Source of the DNA: Algoriphagus sp. TR-M9
Lineage (GTDB): Bacteria; Bacteroidota; Bacteroidia; Cytophagales; Cyclobacteriaceae
NCBI RefSeq assembly: GCF_027594545.1
Contig: NZ_CP115160.1
Coordinates: 4,708,501-4,772,500, forward strand
Length of the DNA stretch: 64,000 nucleotides
Direction: 5' to 3'
Position numbers and translations under genes: made by a program. This document shows positions 44,363 through 53,947 of the stretch, piece by piece. Numbering within the stretch: position 1 is the stretch's first letter; each line of letters opens with the position of its first letter. The notes under the pieces were generated by a model. The model saw only the letters and a program-made list of their open reading frames with translations. It was not told where the DNA came from and did no database searches.

Positions 44363-45484
44363 ATGCGAAGCAATGAAACTAAACGAACCCTGCTGGATGA
44401 CGTTCGCTTTCAGCGAATGATTGAAGAAGTGGAGGATTATGCCATCATTTTACTAGATACGGAAGGTAATATCCGCAATTGGAACAGGGGAGCAGAAAAG
44501 ATCAAAGGTTATAGGGAAGACGAAATCCTGGGTAGAAATTTCAGTATTTTTTATCCAGCGCAAGACAGAAAAGATAGACTTCCGTTTAGACTGATAGCCG
44601 AAGCCAGCGCCAACGGGAGAGCTGACCATGAGGGTTGGAGACTTCGAAAAGACGGCAGCACATTTTGGGCTTATGTGGTAATCACTGCACTGCATGATGA
44701 GCAGGGAGATATCATAGGTTTCACCAAAGTAACCCGAGACCTCACGGAAAGGAAGCTTGCAGAAGAACAAAAAGACCGGGATGCCAAAAGCATTGCACTA
44801 CAGAATAAGCAGCTTGAAGAATTTGCCTACGTGACCTCCCACGATCTACAGGAGCCCATAAGGAAGATCCGTGCATTTATAGACTTGGCTCGACAGGATA
44901 TGGACAATAGGGAGAGCCTTGAGTATTACCTTGAAAAGATAGACAGCAGCGCTGAAAGAATGATCCAGTTGATCAAGGATATACTTGCATTTTCCAGACT
45001 TTCCCCTGATCAATCACAATATGCTCAAGTGGATCTAAACCAAGTGGTTAAAGATGTACTGGCTGAATATGAAATGGTTATTTCCGAAAAAAATGCGAAG
45101 ATCCAAGTAGATACTCTCCCAGAAATCCAAGGTATTTATTTACATCTCCAACAGCTTTTCAGAAATCTGATCAGCAATGCCTTGAAATTCAATAAGGATT
45201 GCCCCAAGGTTACAATTTCTTTTCAAGATACAGCTAAATTTTCTTCCAAATTTCCCGACAATGGTTATCTGATTAATGTCTCAGATAACGGGATCGGCTT
45301 TGATCAAAAGTATGCAGAGCAGGCATTTCAACCCTTCAAGCGACTGACTTCGGGATTTCCGGGCAGTGGAATAGGGCTGGCACTCTGCAAGAAAATAGTG
45401 GTGGACCATGGAGGAAGCATCACCGTTCAAAGCGAACCTGGGAAGGGTACAACTTTTAACATATATTTTCCAAAAATAAAGTGA
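44363..45484 (+). CDS. PAS-domain sensor histidine kinase
   Basis: A 373-aa cytoplasmic kinase. The N-terminal PAS domain (about 20-130) ends in the PAC segment FTKVTRDLTERK. The HisKA domain carries the phospho-acceptor H160 in YVTSHDLQEP. The HATPase domain has the N-box LFRNLISNALKFN, the G1 box SDNGIGFD, and the G2 box GSGIGLALCKKIV. No membrane segment is present. SHDLQEP is typical of bacteriophytochrome-type kinases, though no chromophore domain is present. It is co-transcribed with the receiver gene upstream. Confidence 0.93.
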   Translation: MRSNETKRTLLDDVRFQRMIEEVEDYAIILLDTEGNIRNWNRGAEKIKGYREDEILGRNFSIFYPAQDRKDRLPFRLIAEASANGRADHEGWRLRKDGSTFWAYVVITALHDEQGDIIGFTKVTRDLTERKLAEEQKDRDAKSIALQNKQLEEFAYVTSHDLQEPIRKIRAFIDLARQDMDNRESLEYYLEKIDSSAERMIQLIKDILAFSRLSPDQSQYAQVDLNQVVKDVLAEYEMVISEKNAKIQVDTLPEIQGIYLHLQQLFRNLISNALKFNKDCPKVTISFQDTAKFSSKFPDNGYLINVSDNGIGFDQKYAEQAFQPFKRLTSGFPGSGIGLALCKKIVVDHGGSITVQSEPGKGTTFNIYFPKIK

Positions 45485-45520
45485 TTTAAAAATTGAACTC
45501 TTCCACACTCTTAAAAATCC

Positions 45521-45739
45521 TCACCCATACCGCTTCTTAAGCTCCGCCAAAATCCCCTCTAGTCCATTTAGCCGAATCTCATACAGGGTATGCAGCCACA
45601 TGCCAAGTTTCCCCTCGGGAAAGCCTTGTCCATGCATCCAAACCAGGTAATGCTCGGGAACATCACAAAGTAATCGGCCCTTGTACTTTCCGTAAGGCAT
45701 TTTTTTAGTCACCAGATCGATGAGAATTTGTTGGTCCAT
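45521..45739 (-). CDS. DUF3820-family protein
   Basis: A 72-aa protein. KMPYGKYKGRLLCDVPEHYL and VWMHGQGFPEGKLGMWL are characteristic of DUF3820, a small family sometimes linked to putative quorum-sensing-regulated or nuclease-associated proteins. No function is established. The protein is complete and stands alone, convergent with the kinase gene. Confidence 0.8.
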   Translation of the reverse strand: MDQQILIDLVTKKMPYGKYKGRLLCDVPEHYLVWMHGQGFPEGKLGMWLHTLYEIRLNGLEGILAELKKRYG

Positions 45740-45931
45740 AGCCTAAAGGTAGGCCGAACTTGTAACTCTCATCCATTCTTTTTAGCGGAATTTCAGCGTT
45801 TATTCGCTAAAGCCCCATAAGCTAGGGCTTTTAAGTATTGGGAAGGGGAAGATGTATGCTTATGCTGAGCGATTTTAATTTCGCACAAGACAGCCCATCA
45901 TAATCGGGCTTTGGCGGAGATGAAATGACAA

Positions 45932-46762
45932 TCAATTTCGCTTTCTGAATTCGCGAGGGGTGCATCCGGTAATCTTCAGAAATGCCGCATTAAATCTACT
46001 AATGGATTGGAAACCACAATTGAAAGCCAATTTGGTGATGGGAAGATCCGTGGTCAATAATTCCCGCTGGGCATGGGAGATTCGTTCTTCAGTGAGGTAT
46101 TCACTTAGCGTGGTTCCAAATGTTTTTTTGAAAATGGAATTAGCGTGGTCAGGATGCAGACCCATCGCCTGGCCAATGTCTGATACTTTAATGGACTCGC
46201 TATAATTCTGGGCTATAAACATCGCGATTTTTTCCACTTGGTTACTTTCTTTGATAGGGGAAGCTGAGATGCTTTCTGAGGCATCAGGCACAAATTCACT
46301 GGCCATTCTATTTACCCGAGCCTGAATCTCCAACAAGGCAATTTTCGGGTTTTTCTCTTCCTGAAAATCACTAAACCAGCGTTTGAAATTAAATTCATCA
46401 ATGGAGGAATAGGTGGGATTCGTCTCCGCTATAATTTGTCCACTCAGAATTTTCTCCAGAAAGCTTGGCGCTAACTTCCATTCCAAAAAAACAGAAAAGG
46501 GCACTGTGCAGACATAATAGGGCTTCGGAGATTCAAACCCTACGATTTGATGAGGTGTCAAAGCCCAAAAAAGCGTGAATCGATTGGCCGGCATCTCGAT
46601 TTTCCTTCCTTGGAATAAATAAGTGATGCCTTTTTCGGGGAAATAATTGATTTCGATTTCATTATGCCGATCAGGTTTGTGCATCAGGCTCGGGACCCAC
46701 ATTTCGCAGGAGAAACCATAAGGTTTGAAAACATTTCTTTTTTCATCAAAACGTTTGTTCAT
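45932..46762 (-). CDS. AraC-family transcriptional regulator
   Basis: A 276-aa regulator. The N-terminal half (about 10-110) is a cupin-like effector domain. The C-terminal 100 residues hold two helix-turn-helix units: VSDIGQAMGLHPDHANSIFKK, then ITKLAFNCGFQSISRFNAAF, ending with the AraC hallmark TGCTPREFRKR. It is divergent from the DUF1593 gene at 46886 across a 123-nt gap, the usual arrangement for a regulator of its neighbour, so it likely controls the two DUF1593 genes. Confidence 0.93.
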   Translation of the reverse strand: MNKRFDEKRNVFKPYGFSCEMWVPSLMHKPDRHNEIEINYFPEKGITYLFQGRKIEMPANRFTLFWALTPHQIVGFESPKPYYVCTVPFSVFLEWKLAPSFLEKILSGQIIAETNPTYSSIDEFNFKRWFSDFQEEKNPKIALLEIQARVNRMASEFVPDASESISASPIKESNQVEKIAMFIAQNYSESIKVSDIGQAMGLHPDHANSIFKKTFGTTLSEYLTEERISHAQRELLTTDLPITKLAFNCGFQSISRFNAAFLKITGCTPREFRKRN

Positions 46763-46885
46763 CTCGGAAATCGATAAGTTTTAAAAGGAATATAGGTGGT
46801 TTTTGTCTTAATACGAGAATAAATTTACCTCCAAGAAATAATTACTGGATCTTTTCAAAAGAATCTAATTAAGAAAACGAATAGT

Positions 46886-48178
46886 ATGAAATTCAAAAGT
46901 CTACTTACAATTTTGATAGGGATATCGCTTGTGGTAGGATTGATAAGTTGTGATGATCTTAATAAAGAGCTGGTTAAACCGAGAATATTAATCAGCTCGG
47001 ACATAGGCGGAACAGATCCAGATGACTTCCAGTCCATGATTCACTTCTTGATGTACGCAGATCAATTCCATGTCGAAGGGCTGGTTTCTTCGCCATATGG
47101 AGAAGGTAGCACGGAGGACTTTCGGGATATAATTGACCTCTATGAAGAAGATTACAGTCAACTGCTGGCCCATGCTCCAGAACTTCCTACCCCCGAATCC
47201 CTGAGAGCAATTACCAAACAAGGAGAGAAATATGACGCGCCCTTCAAAGGGTACTCTATCCCTACTGAAGGTTCGGAATGGTTAATTTCCTGTGCAAAGA
47301 GAAAAAGTGATCAGCCACTTTGGATATTAGTATGGGGTGGGATAGAGGATCTTGCCCAAGCACTGCATGATGCTCCTGAAATTAAAGAAAATATCAGAGT
47401 ATATTGGATAGGTGGTCCCAATAAAAAGTGGAGTATCAATGCCTATTCTTACATAGCAGAAAATCATCCGGATCTTTGGATGATCGAAGCAAACGCGACG
47501 TATAGAGGCTGGTTTATGGATGAAGATTCTCCAGAAGACTTGAAAGGAGATGCATTTTACAAAAACTACATTGCTGGGCGAGGTGTTATGGGCAAGGATT
47601 TTATCAAATATTATGATGGTGACATCAAAATGGGCGACACTCCCTCGCTCGTCTACCTAATGGACGGAAATCCCAATGATCCCACCGGAGAAAGCTGGGG
47701 AGGAAGTTTTGAGAAGATCAATCGCAGTTCCAGAAATGTATTCAAAGGAGGAAGCACAGTTCAAGATACCGTGGCGGCTTATGCGACCATCGAGTGGAGA
47801 TTTGAAGGGCCAGATTTAGCTATTGCCGAGGATTCTGTGGTCTTCCAAATAGAAATTCAAAACCAAGTATGGCCCGGATATTATCTGGGAAATGGAATAT
47901 ATGGGGTGAAGTATTCTTCTAAAAAACCTGAAAAGGGAACCTATAAAACTACCAGTGATATTGCAGAATTGGACGGTTTGGAAGGAGCTTACATTAGCAC
48001 CTTTCCTTGGCCTGGGAAACCTTCTCCAGATGATTACCAGTTGGGAGCCAATTGGTATAGTGATAGAGTTGATGCGCCACTTTTCATCGATGATCAGCAA
48101 GGAGCCAAAACTATCTCAAAATTCAGAAAAGAGTTTTTAATGGACTGGGCTGAGAGATGGAAATGGTTGGAACAGTGA
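46886..48178 (+). CDS. DUF1593 (nucleoside hydrolase-like) lipoprotein
   Basis: A 430-aa exported protein with a lipoprotein signal (VGLISC, acylated Cys near 22). The nucleoside-hydrolase-like fold begins ILISSDIGGTDPDDFQSMIH, with the Asp cluster typical of Ca-binding nucleoside hydrolases, and continues with the glycine loop ILVWGGIEDLAQAL and WIGGPNKKW. DUF1593 proteins, including the cellulose-binding Sde182 group, are suspected glycan-related hydrolases. The substrate is not evident. A paralogue follows at 48391. Confidence 0.85.
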   Translation: MKFKSLLTILIGISLVVGLISCDDLNKELVKPRILISSDIGGTDPDDFQSMIHFLMYADQFHVEGLVSSPYGEGSTEDFRDIIDLYEEDYSQLLAHAPELPTPESLRAITKQGEKYDAPFKGYSIPTEGSEWLISCAKRKSDQPLWILVWGGIEDLAQALHDAPEIKENIRVYWIGGPNKKWSINAYSYIAENHPDLWMIEANATYRGWFMDEDSPEDLKGDAFYKNYIAGRGVMGKDFIKYYDGDIKMGDTPSLVYLMDGNPNDPTGESWGGSFEKINRSSRNVFKGGSTVQDTVAAYATIEWRFEGPDLAIAEDSVVFQIEIQNQVWPGYYLGNGIYGVKYSSKKPEKGTYKTTSDIAELDGLEGAYISTFPWPGKPSPDDYQLGANWYSDRVDAPLFIDDQQGAKTISKFRKEFLMDWAERWKWLEQ

Positions 48179-48202
48179 TTAGCAATCATTCAAATTTACG
48201 TA

Positions 48203-48235
48203 CCGTGGAATGTCGACTAGGGACTGTCGACGATT
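48203..48235. repeat. GTGGAATGTCGACTAGGGAC-type repeat
   Basis: A short direct and inverted repeat (TGTCGACTAGGGACTGTCGA) in the gap between the two DUF1593 genes. It belongs to the same family as the tandem elements at 26736 and 42595, which suggests a dispersed low-complexity repeat. Confidence 0.55.
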
Positions 48236-48390
48236 AATAATAACCATGAAATATGAAATCGAGCCTGCCTGAGGCAGACAGGCATACCTAAAAAGTCACA
48301 CATTGGCATGATTGTCATCCATGCGAGATTCCATCCCGTATCCTTCGTCATGGGACAGGTTGTGACGAATAAAAATCATAATATAAACAG

Positions 48391-49782
48391 ATGAAAAGAA
48401 TCATTTTAATAGCAGTTTTGAACACGTTTGTTTTTACATCGCTTTTTGCGCAGCAAGATGTAAAGAAAACTCCTCCGAAACCTAGAATAGTTGTTTTGAC
48501 CGATGTGTCCACCTGGGAAACGGATGACAGTGAATCCCTCGTTCGCTTGATGGCCCATGCAGATCTCTTTGAGATTGAAGCCCTGATTTTCACCACAGGC
48601 TGGAGTTTGGATAAAACCCGCGAGGACTTTATGGGGCTCATTCATGCAGCGATAGATGCCTATGAAAAGGATTTGCCTAACCTTCAAAAACGCTCCAACC
48701 AGCAGCAGTTCCAGGCAGATGAGTCCCGGCAGACTATAGGTTATTGGCCAAGTCCCGACTACCTTAGGAGTGTGACCATGTTTGGCAGTGAAAACCGTGG
48801 ACTGAAATTTCTAGGTGAAGGCAACGAATCGGCAGGGAGTGATTTTATCATCCAACTGGCAGACCAAAAAGACGATAGACCGTTGTGGATTACGATTTGG
48901 GGCGGTGGAAATACCCTGGCTCAGGCTATCTGGGATGTGAAGCAAAATCGCTCGGAAGCTGAGCTAAAGAAATTTCTCCACAAAATCCCAACCTATGCCA
49001 TCACTGATCAGGACCGGGACCAAAAAACTCCATACGATATCAGCTCTCATTACTGGATGAGAAAGGAGTTTGCAGAGGACCTGCTGTTTATCTGGGATGA
49101 GTCGGCCTGGAAGTTTCAAAATGGTACAGGCAAGCGAAATTGGGAAGCCTATGCGGAGCATATTCAAGGACATGGGGCATTGGGAGCAGTCTATCCCAAA
49201 TACAAATACGGGGTGGAAGGAGATACGCCGGCGTTCTTGCATCTGATGCCAAATGGACTGAATGATCCTATGGTTCCTAGTCAGGTAAGTTGGGGAGGAT
49301 ATGCTGTTTTTCAGTTGACAGAAGATAAGGTGACTTCTTCTTATTCCAATTTCAATTCTCCAGCAGCGGACATTTCAAGGAAATACCTGGAGCATTTCTA
49401 TCCTGCCACATTCAATAATTTCGCTGCCCGTATGGACTGGGCAAAGGAGGGAAAAGGAAATCGAAATCCTTCGGTAGTAGTGAATAAAATGCAGGGCATA
49501 GAATTGTTAAGAGTAAAAGCGAAAAAACGCCAGTCTGTGATGCTGGATGCTTCTAAATCCTCCGACCCAGAGGGAGATGAGTTGAGCTTTAAATGGTGGA
49601 TTATTCGGGAAGCAGGTACCTATGAAGGCGAAATCAATATCCCAAATAATGACTCAAAACTGGTAAAAATTGAGCTTCCAAGCGATTTCTCAGGCAAGAC
49701 CCTGCATGTGATCTGTGAAGTTACAGATAATGGTTCTCCGAACCTGACCAGTTACCGTAGGATTATAATCGAAGGCAAATAA
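48391..49782 (+). CDS. DUF1593 (Sde182-type) secreted nucleoside hydrolase-like protein
   Basis: A 463-aa protein with a signal peptide (MKRIILIAVLNTFVFTSLFA-QQ). The N-terminal domain matches the neighbour: IVVLTDVSTWETDDSESLVR replaces the DPDD stretch, then ITIWGGGNTLAQAI. The C-terminal 120 residues form a PKD/cadherin-like domain (ASKSSDPEGDELSFKWW...). The WETDD variant may alter metal binding. It lies 212 nt after the first DUF1593 gene, with a GTGGAATGTCGACTAGGGAC repeat element between them. Confidence 0.85.
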   Translation: MKRIILIAVLNTFVFTSLFAQQDVKKTPPKPRIVVLTDVSTWETDDSESLVRLMAHADLFEIEALIFTTGWSLDKTREDFMGLIHAAIDAYEKDLPNLQKRSNQQQFQADESRQTIGYWPSPDYLRSVTMFGSENRGLKFLGEGNESAGSDFIIQLADQKDDRPLWITIWGGGNTLAQAIWDVKQNRSEAELKKFLHKIPTYAITDQDRDQKTPYDISSHYWMRKEFAEDLLFIWDESAWKFQNGTGKRNWEAYAEHIQGHGALGAVYPKYKYGVEGDTPAFLHLMPNGLNDPMVPSQVSWGGYAVFQLTEDKVTSSYSNFNSPAADISRKYLEHFYPATFNNFAARMDWAKEGKGNRNPSVVVNKMQGIELLRVKAKKRQSVMLDASKSSDPEGDELSFKWWIIREAGTYEGEINIPNNDSKLVKIELPSDFSGKTLHVICEVTDNGSPNLTSYRRIIIEGK

Positions 49783-50262
49783 CCAGCTCAACTTTATTCT
49801 GTAGGCGACGCATCCAATATACCTGGGTAGTTTTAGCTTTTTTTCAACAGGGCATGGGTAGTATATTCAAGCTCACGCAAAGGAAGTTTCAGAAAAACCG
49901 TATTGTGTAGTAGTTTCCTCTGACTTCCCACCCTTAGGTGCAGGCACCTCTGTCAAAAATCCTGAAGAAATAGAATAATGATCAAAGCAAGGTCTTTTGC
50001 ATATACTTTTTTACCAGCAAAGTGACTGGATAAAGTTCGTATTCGGAGTAGAGAGATAGTAGTCTTTACCTCCTTCGTGCTTCGCACTGGGTAAGCATTC
50101 TTATTTGAGATACTGGCTAGGAGTAGGATCGCCAGAAAATAGCTTTCAACCTGTTTTAATCAGTATGCACTTACTTTTTTTGGTTAGCTATATATTTAGT
50201 CTTAAACAGTGTTTTGCCCGTTTTTGCTTGTTTGATTGCCTGCTAAATGTTAAATAGAGGAA
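49783..50262. other. Intergenic region without a recognised feature
   Basis: 480 bp between the second DUF1593 gene and the multi-PAS protein. No gene, terminator or promoter could be supported, although the region is AT-rich just before the start at 50263. Confidence 0.5.
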
Positions 50263-53200
50263 ATGGCTGATTCAAAATCCTCTTATTCAAACAATAGGCC
50301 CAAAGACCTGGCTTTCGACTTGGCTCCCTTCCCGATGTGGATTTATGATATGGAGACCTTTGCTTTTCTGGAAGTGAACGAAGAAGCCATGAGGCAATAC
50401 GGGTATTCGGAGGAAGAGTTTTTGCAAATGACCCTGAGAGATATCCGACCTGCTGAGGATATTCCTATTTTGGAAAAGGCCATAGCAGAGACACGAGATA
50501 GAAAGGAGATCTATAAGGACAGTGGGCTTTTTAGGCATCAAAGGAAAGATGGAAGTATTCTCTATGTACATATTAAAAGAAATCTCATAAGGTATCAGGA
50601 TAAGGAAGCTGAGCTCGTGACAGCTATAGACCTGACTGACCGCTACGAGAGAGAAAGAGAAATAGAGAAGCAAAAGTCCCTACTGGCTACCGTGGGCAAG
50701 ATAAATGAGGTTTTTCTGAAATCTGAAAGTTGGACTGAAGCCTTACGTCAATCTTTGCAGATTCTAGGCAATTACTTAAAGGTAACCCGGATATGCTTCT
50801 GTATGGAGTCAAAAGGTAAACCTGATGGGCACGGGACTACCATAATCTGGGTGGCTAAAAGTGAGCTGGGATCCAATCCGCTTTTTAGAGAATTCCGGGA
50901 AATTCTATACGAAGAGTTTCCGCCTTATCAACAATCCATGCTAGCTGCGGAACCGGTTCAGGTCACGACCGCTCAGTTTCCTGATTCCAGAAGTAAGGAT
51001 TTTTTGGAAGGGCATGCGATAAAAAGTCTAATGCAGATTCCTTTGATGATCAAAGGTAAAATGAGGGGTGTTATCACCATAGATGATTCTGAGGTAGACC
51101 GGGAATTTGTAGAAACCGATATCCAGATAGTGAATACTTTGATTTCTAACCTGTCCCATGTGATCAGCCAAGACCAGATTCAACAGCAGTTGGCTGATAG
51201 TGAAGCCAGATTCCGGGCTTTGGTACAAAATGGCACTGATCTCATAGCCATTATTGATGCTGAGGGGAACTACAAGTATGTGGCTCCCACCTCCCTCAAT
51301 GTGCTAGGGATACCCGCAGATGAGTTTATGGGTAGAAATGCCTTCGAATTCATCCATCAGGAGGATGCCCCCAGGCTATTGAAAGACCTGGAGCAATTGG
51401 CGACAAAGAAAAGTATAGCTATAGAGCCTTACAGATTTCAGGATGCTCAAGGTAATTGGCGCTGGATTCAAACAGACCTGACCAACCATATTCAAGACCC
51501 CGTATTAGCCGGTATAGTAGCGAACACCCGGGAAGTTACTCATGAAGTAGAAAAAAGAATCTCTGCCCAATTGCTGGCAAGCCTGACCAAAGCCATCTCT
51601 CAGCCAGGGGCATTGAGTACCTGCCTTACCGATGCTTTAGAAGAAATCTGTAAGCAATGTGATTTTGATATTGCAGAGATGTGGATGATATCAGAGGATA
51701 TGTCACGCTTGGATTTATTGTCCAAAGCTGGCAAAAAAGCTGTAGCCAGGGAGTTTTATTCCAGCACCTCTAACATCCATACCTTTTCACTAGGAAATGG
51801 CCTACCGGGAATCGTTTGGAAAATGAGGCAGACCCAAATCCTGGAGCATATCAAAGAAAATGAATTGTTTTTACGGGCCAATTCCGCTGATTCTTTGGAG
51901 TTACAAACTGCCTTGGGAATCCCCTTGCTATACAACAAGGAGTTTTTGGGATGCCTGATCTGCCTATCTCCTCTGAGCAAAAAAGAAATAGGGCCTCATG
52001 CCAAAATACTGAGCGAGCTGGGAGTACAGCTGGCGGCAGTCCTCAAGCAAAAGATGACGGAAGAGCAATTCCGTAGTTTCTTTAATATATCGCCGGATCC
52101 TCATGGATTGCTGGGTTTTGATGGATACCTCAAGAAAGTAAACCATGCCTTTGCTGAAGTTTTGGGCTATGATAAAAGTGAGTTGTTCAGCAAACCCGTT
52201 TTTGCCTTCTTGCTGGAGGAGGATAGACCAAAAGCTCAAAAACGCCTGAATGAGCTAATCAATGGAGCAGAAGCGGATTCATTTGAAGCCCGTTTCCTTA
52301 CCAAGGAGGGAGCCATAAAATGGCTGGTCTGGAAGGGAAGGGTCATCATGGAGTCAAAAATTATTGTGGCAGCAGCCAAAGACATCACTGCTCAAAAGGA
52401 GGCAGAAATCAAGCTCAGCAATACCAACGAAAGACTGAAAAGAGCACAGAAAATCGCCAAACTTGGCTATTGGTCCAGGAATTTGGATTCGGACCTGACA
52501 GAGTGGAGCGAGGAGACCTATAGAATACATGGGTTTACTCCGGGTAGTTTTATACCGACCTTAGAAGATCTCAAAAACACCTTTCATCCAGATGACAGGT
52601 ACTTGCTGGAATCAGAGCCAATTAAATTCCTGGAACCCGGCAGAATCAATAGTTTCGAGCATAGGATAGTTACAGCTACCAATGAAATAAAGTGGGTACA
52701 ACAGGAGATTCGCCTGCTCCTAGACGATCATCAGGTGCCCTATAGAATAGAAGGGACCATACAGGATATCACGGAAAGGAAGGAAAATGAACTTCAACTA
52801 GCCCTTAGTAATGAGAGATTTCAGCTGGCGATAAAGGCCAGCAATGAGATGATCTGGGAGGTGGATCATCAAAAGGAAACTATTTACCGTGGTGCTGGCT
52901 ATACTAAGTTTGTAAACTATAAGTCTAATGAGCCTTTCAATAAGGAAAACTCCTGGTGCGTAAAACTATCAACCGCTGAGATGGATGAAGTATGGGCTTC
53001 CCTTCAGAAAGCTTTGGCAGATAAAACCCAAAACTTCTGGTCAGCTGAATACAGGATCAATACCGAAGATGGATCTATTGCATATTTTGTGGATCGCTGT
53101 TTCATACTCAGAGATAAAAACGGAACTCCTATAAGATCCGTTGGCTCTGCTTTGGATGTCACCGAATCTAAAAAGCAGCTCATGCGCATCAAAAAGCAAA

Positions 53201-53433
53201 ATGAAAAGTTGAGAGAGATAGCCTGGCTTCAGTCCCATGTGATCCGGGCTCCGCTTTCCCGAATCATGAGTTTGATTTACCTGATAAAAGACCTGGATGG
53301 TGGAGGCATGGCTCTCGATGAAATACTGGAATTGATTTCCGCTTCAGCGGATGAGCTGGATCAAGTGATCCATGATATAATAAATAAAACTGAGGCGATG
53401 AAAGAAGATGAAAACACAAATCCTATTGATTGA
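50263..53433 (+). CDS. Multi-PAS/GAF sensor protein ending in a kinase dimerisation domain without ATPase
   Basis: A 1056-aa cytoplasmic protein. The domain order is PAS (about 15-130), GAF (145-310), PAS (315-435), GAF (445-590), then three PAS/PAC units (600-715, 720-845, 850-985). A C-terminal dimerisation/phospho-acceptor-like helix pair follows, beginning WLQSHVIRAPLSRIMSLIY (H992). It stops 64 residues later, before any HATPase domain: no N-box or G-box is present. A functional kinase would need a partner, or the protein could work as a phosphotransfer or inhibitory protein. Its last 26 nt overlap a receiver gene. Confidence 0.85.
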   Translation: MADSKSSYSNNRPKDLAFDLAPFPMWIYDMETFAFLEVNEEAMRQYGYSEEEFLQMTLRDIRPAEDIPILEKAIAETRDRKEIYKDSGLFRHQRKDGSILYVHIKRNLIRYQDKEAELVTAIDLTDRYEREREIEKQKSLLATVGKINEVFLKSESWTEALRQSLQILGNYLKVTRICFCMESKGKPDGHGTTIIWVAKSELGSNPLFREFREILYEEFPPYQQSMLAAEPVQVTTAQFPDSRSKDFLEGHAIKSLMQIPLMIKGKMRGVITIDDSEVDREFVETDIQIVNTLISNLSHVISQDQIQQQLADSEARFRALVQNGTDLIAIIDAEGNYKYVAPTSLNVLGIPADEFMGRNAFEFIHQEDAPRLLKDLEQLATKKSIAIEPYRFQDAQGNWRWIQTDLTNHIQDPVLAGIVANTREVTHEVEKRISAQLLASLTKAISQPGALSTCLTDALEEICKQCDFDIAEMWMISEDMSRLDLLSKAGKKAVAREFYSSTSNIHTFSLGNGLPGIVWKMRQTQILEHIKENELFLRANSADSLELQTALGIPLLYNKEFLGCLICLSPLSKKEIGPHAKILSELGVQLAAVLKQKMTEEQFRSFFNISPDPHGLLGFDGYLKKVNHAFAEVLGYDKSELFSKPVFAFLLEEDRPKAQKRLNELINGAEADSFEARFLTKEGAIKWLVWKGRVIMESKIIVAAAKDITAQKEAEIKLSNTNERLKRAQKIAKLGYWSRNLDSDLTEWSEETYRIHGFTPGSFIPTLEDLKNTFHPDDRYLLESEPIKFLEPGRINSFEHRIVTATNEIKWVQQEIRLLLDDHQVPYRIEGTIQDITERKENELQLALSNERFQLAIKASNEMIWEVDHQKETIYRGAGYTKFVNYKSNEPFNKENSWCVKLSTAEMDEVWASLQKALADKTQNFWSAEYRINTEDGSIAYFVDRCFILRDKNGTPIRSVGSALDVTESKKQLMRIKKQNEKLREIAWLQSHVIRAPLSRIMSLIYLIKDLDGGGMALDEILELISASADELDQVIHDIINKTEAMKEDENTNPID

Positions 53434-53770
53434 CGATGATCCCATTATTAATTTTATTCACGCTAGACTAATCCGCAAAAAATACCCGGATGCCTCACTC
53501 TTAGCTTTTGAAAATGGGCTGCTAGGACTTCAGCATATAAAAAGTAACCCTGAAAATACTTACCTCATTTTCCTGGACTTGAATATGCCAAAAATGAACG
53601 GTTGGGAATTTTTGACGGCTGTTGCAAAAGAAGCTGCTGAAGTTGATCTGCAAGTGCATATAGTGACCTCCTCTGTGGATCCCGAGGATAAAAATGAAGC
53701 CAAAAAACACCATAATGTGCACTCCTACTTAGTAAAGCCCCTCAAGGACGTTGATTTGGTTCACTTGTAG
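53408..53770 (+). CDS. Single-domain response regulator
   Basis: A 120-aa receiver domain: LLIDDDPIIN (acidic pocket), D57 in LIFLDLNMPKMNG, and the switch region VTSSVDPED with YLVKPL. Its ATG lies inside the 3' end of the multi-PAS gene, overlapping by 26 nt, so the two are coupled. It is the expected partner of the HATPase-less sensor. Confidence 0.9.
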   Translation: MKTQILLIDDDPIINFIHARLIRKKYPDASLLAFENGLLGLQHIKSNPENTYLIFLDLNMPKMNGWEFLTAVAKEAAEVDLQVHIVTSSVDPEDKNEAKKHHNVHSYLVKPLKDVDLVHL

Positions 53771-53947
53771 AGGGAGGAGGATTTTACGCTGTACTAAATT
53801 CAAAATTAGATGGTCGTAAAATTATGAATTCAGTTTTTAGCCTTTTAAGATGAATATATTCTTTGTTTATCAGCAAATAGAATTAAATTAGTTTATGTGA
53901 TTTTTTGCATTTTTGTTTATGTTACGCATTATTTGAAAAAGAAGATC

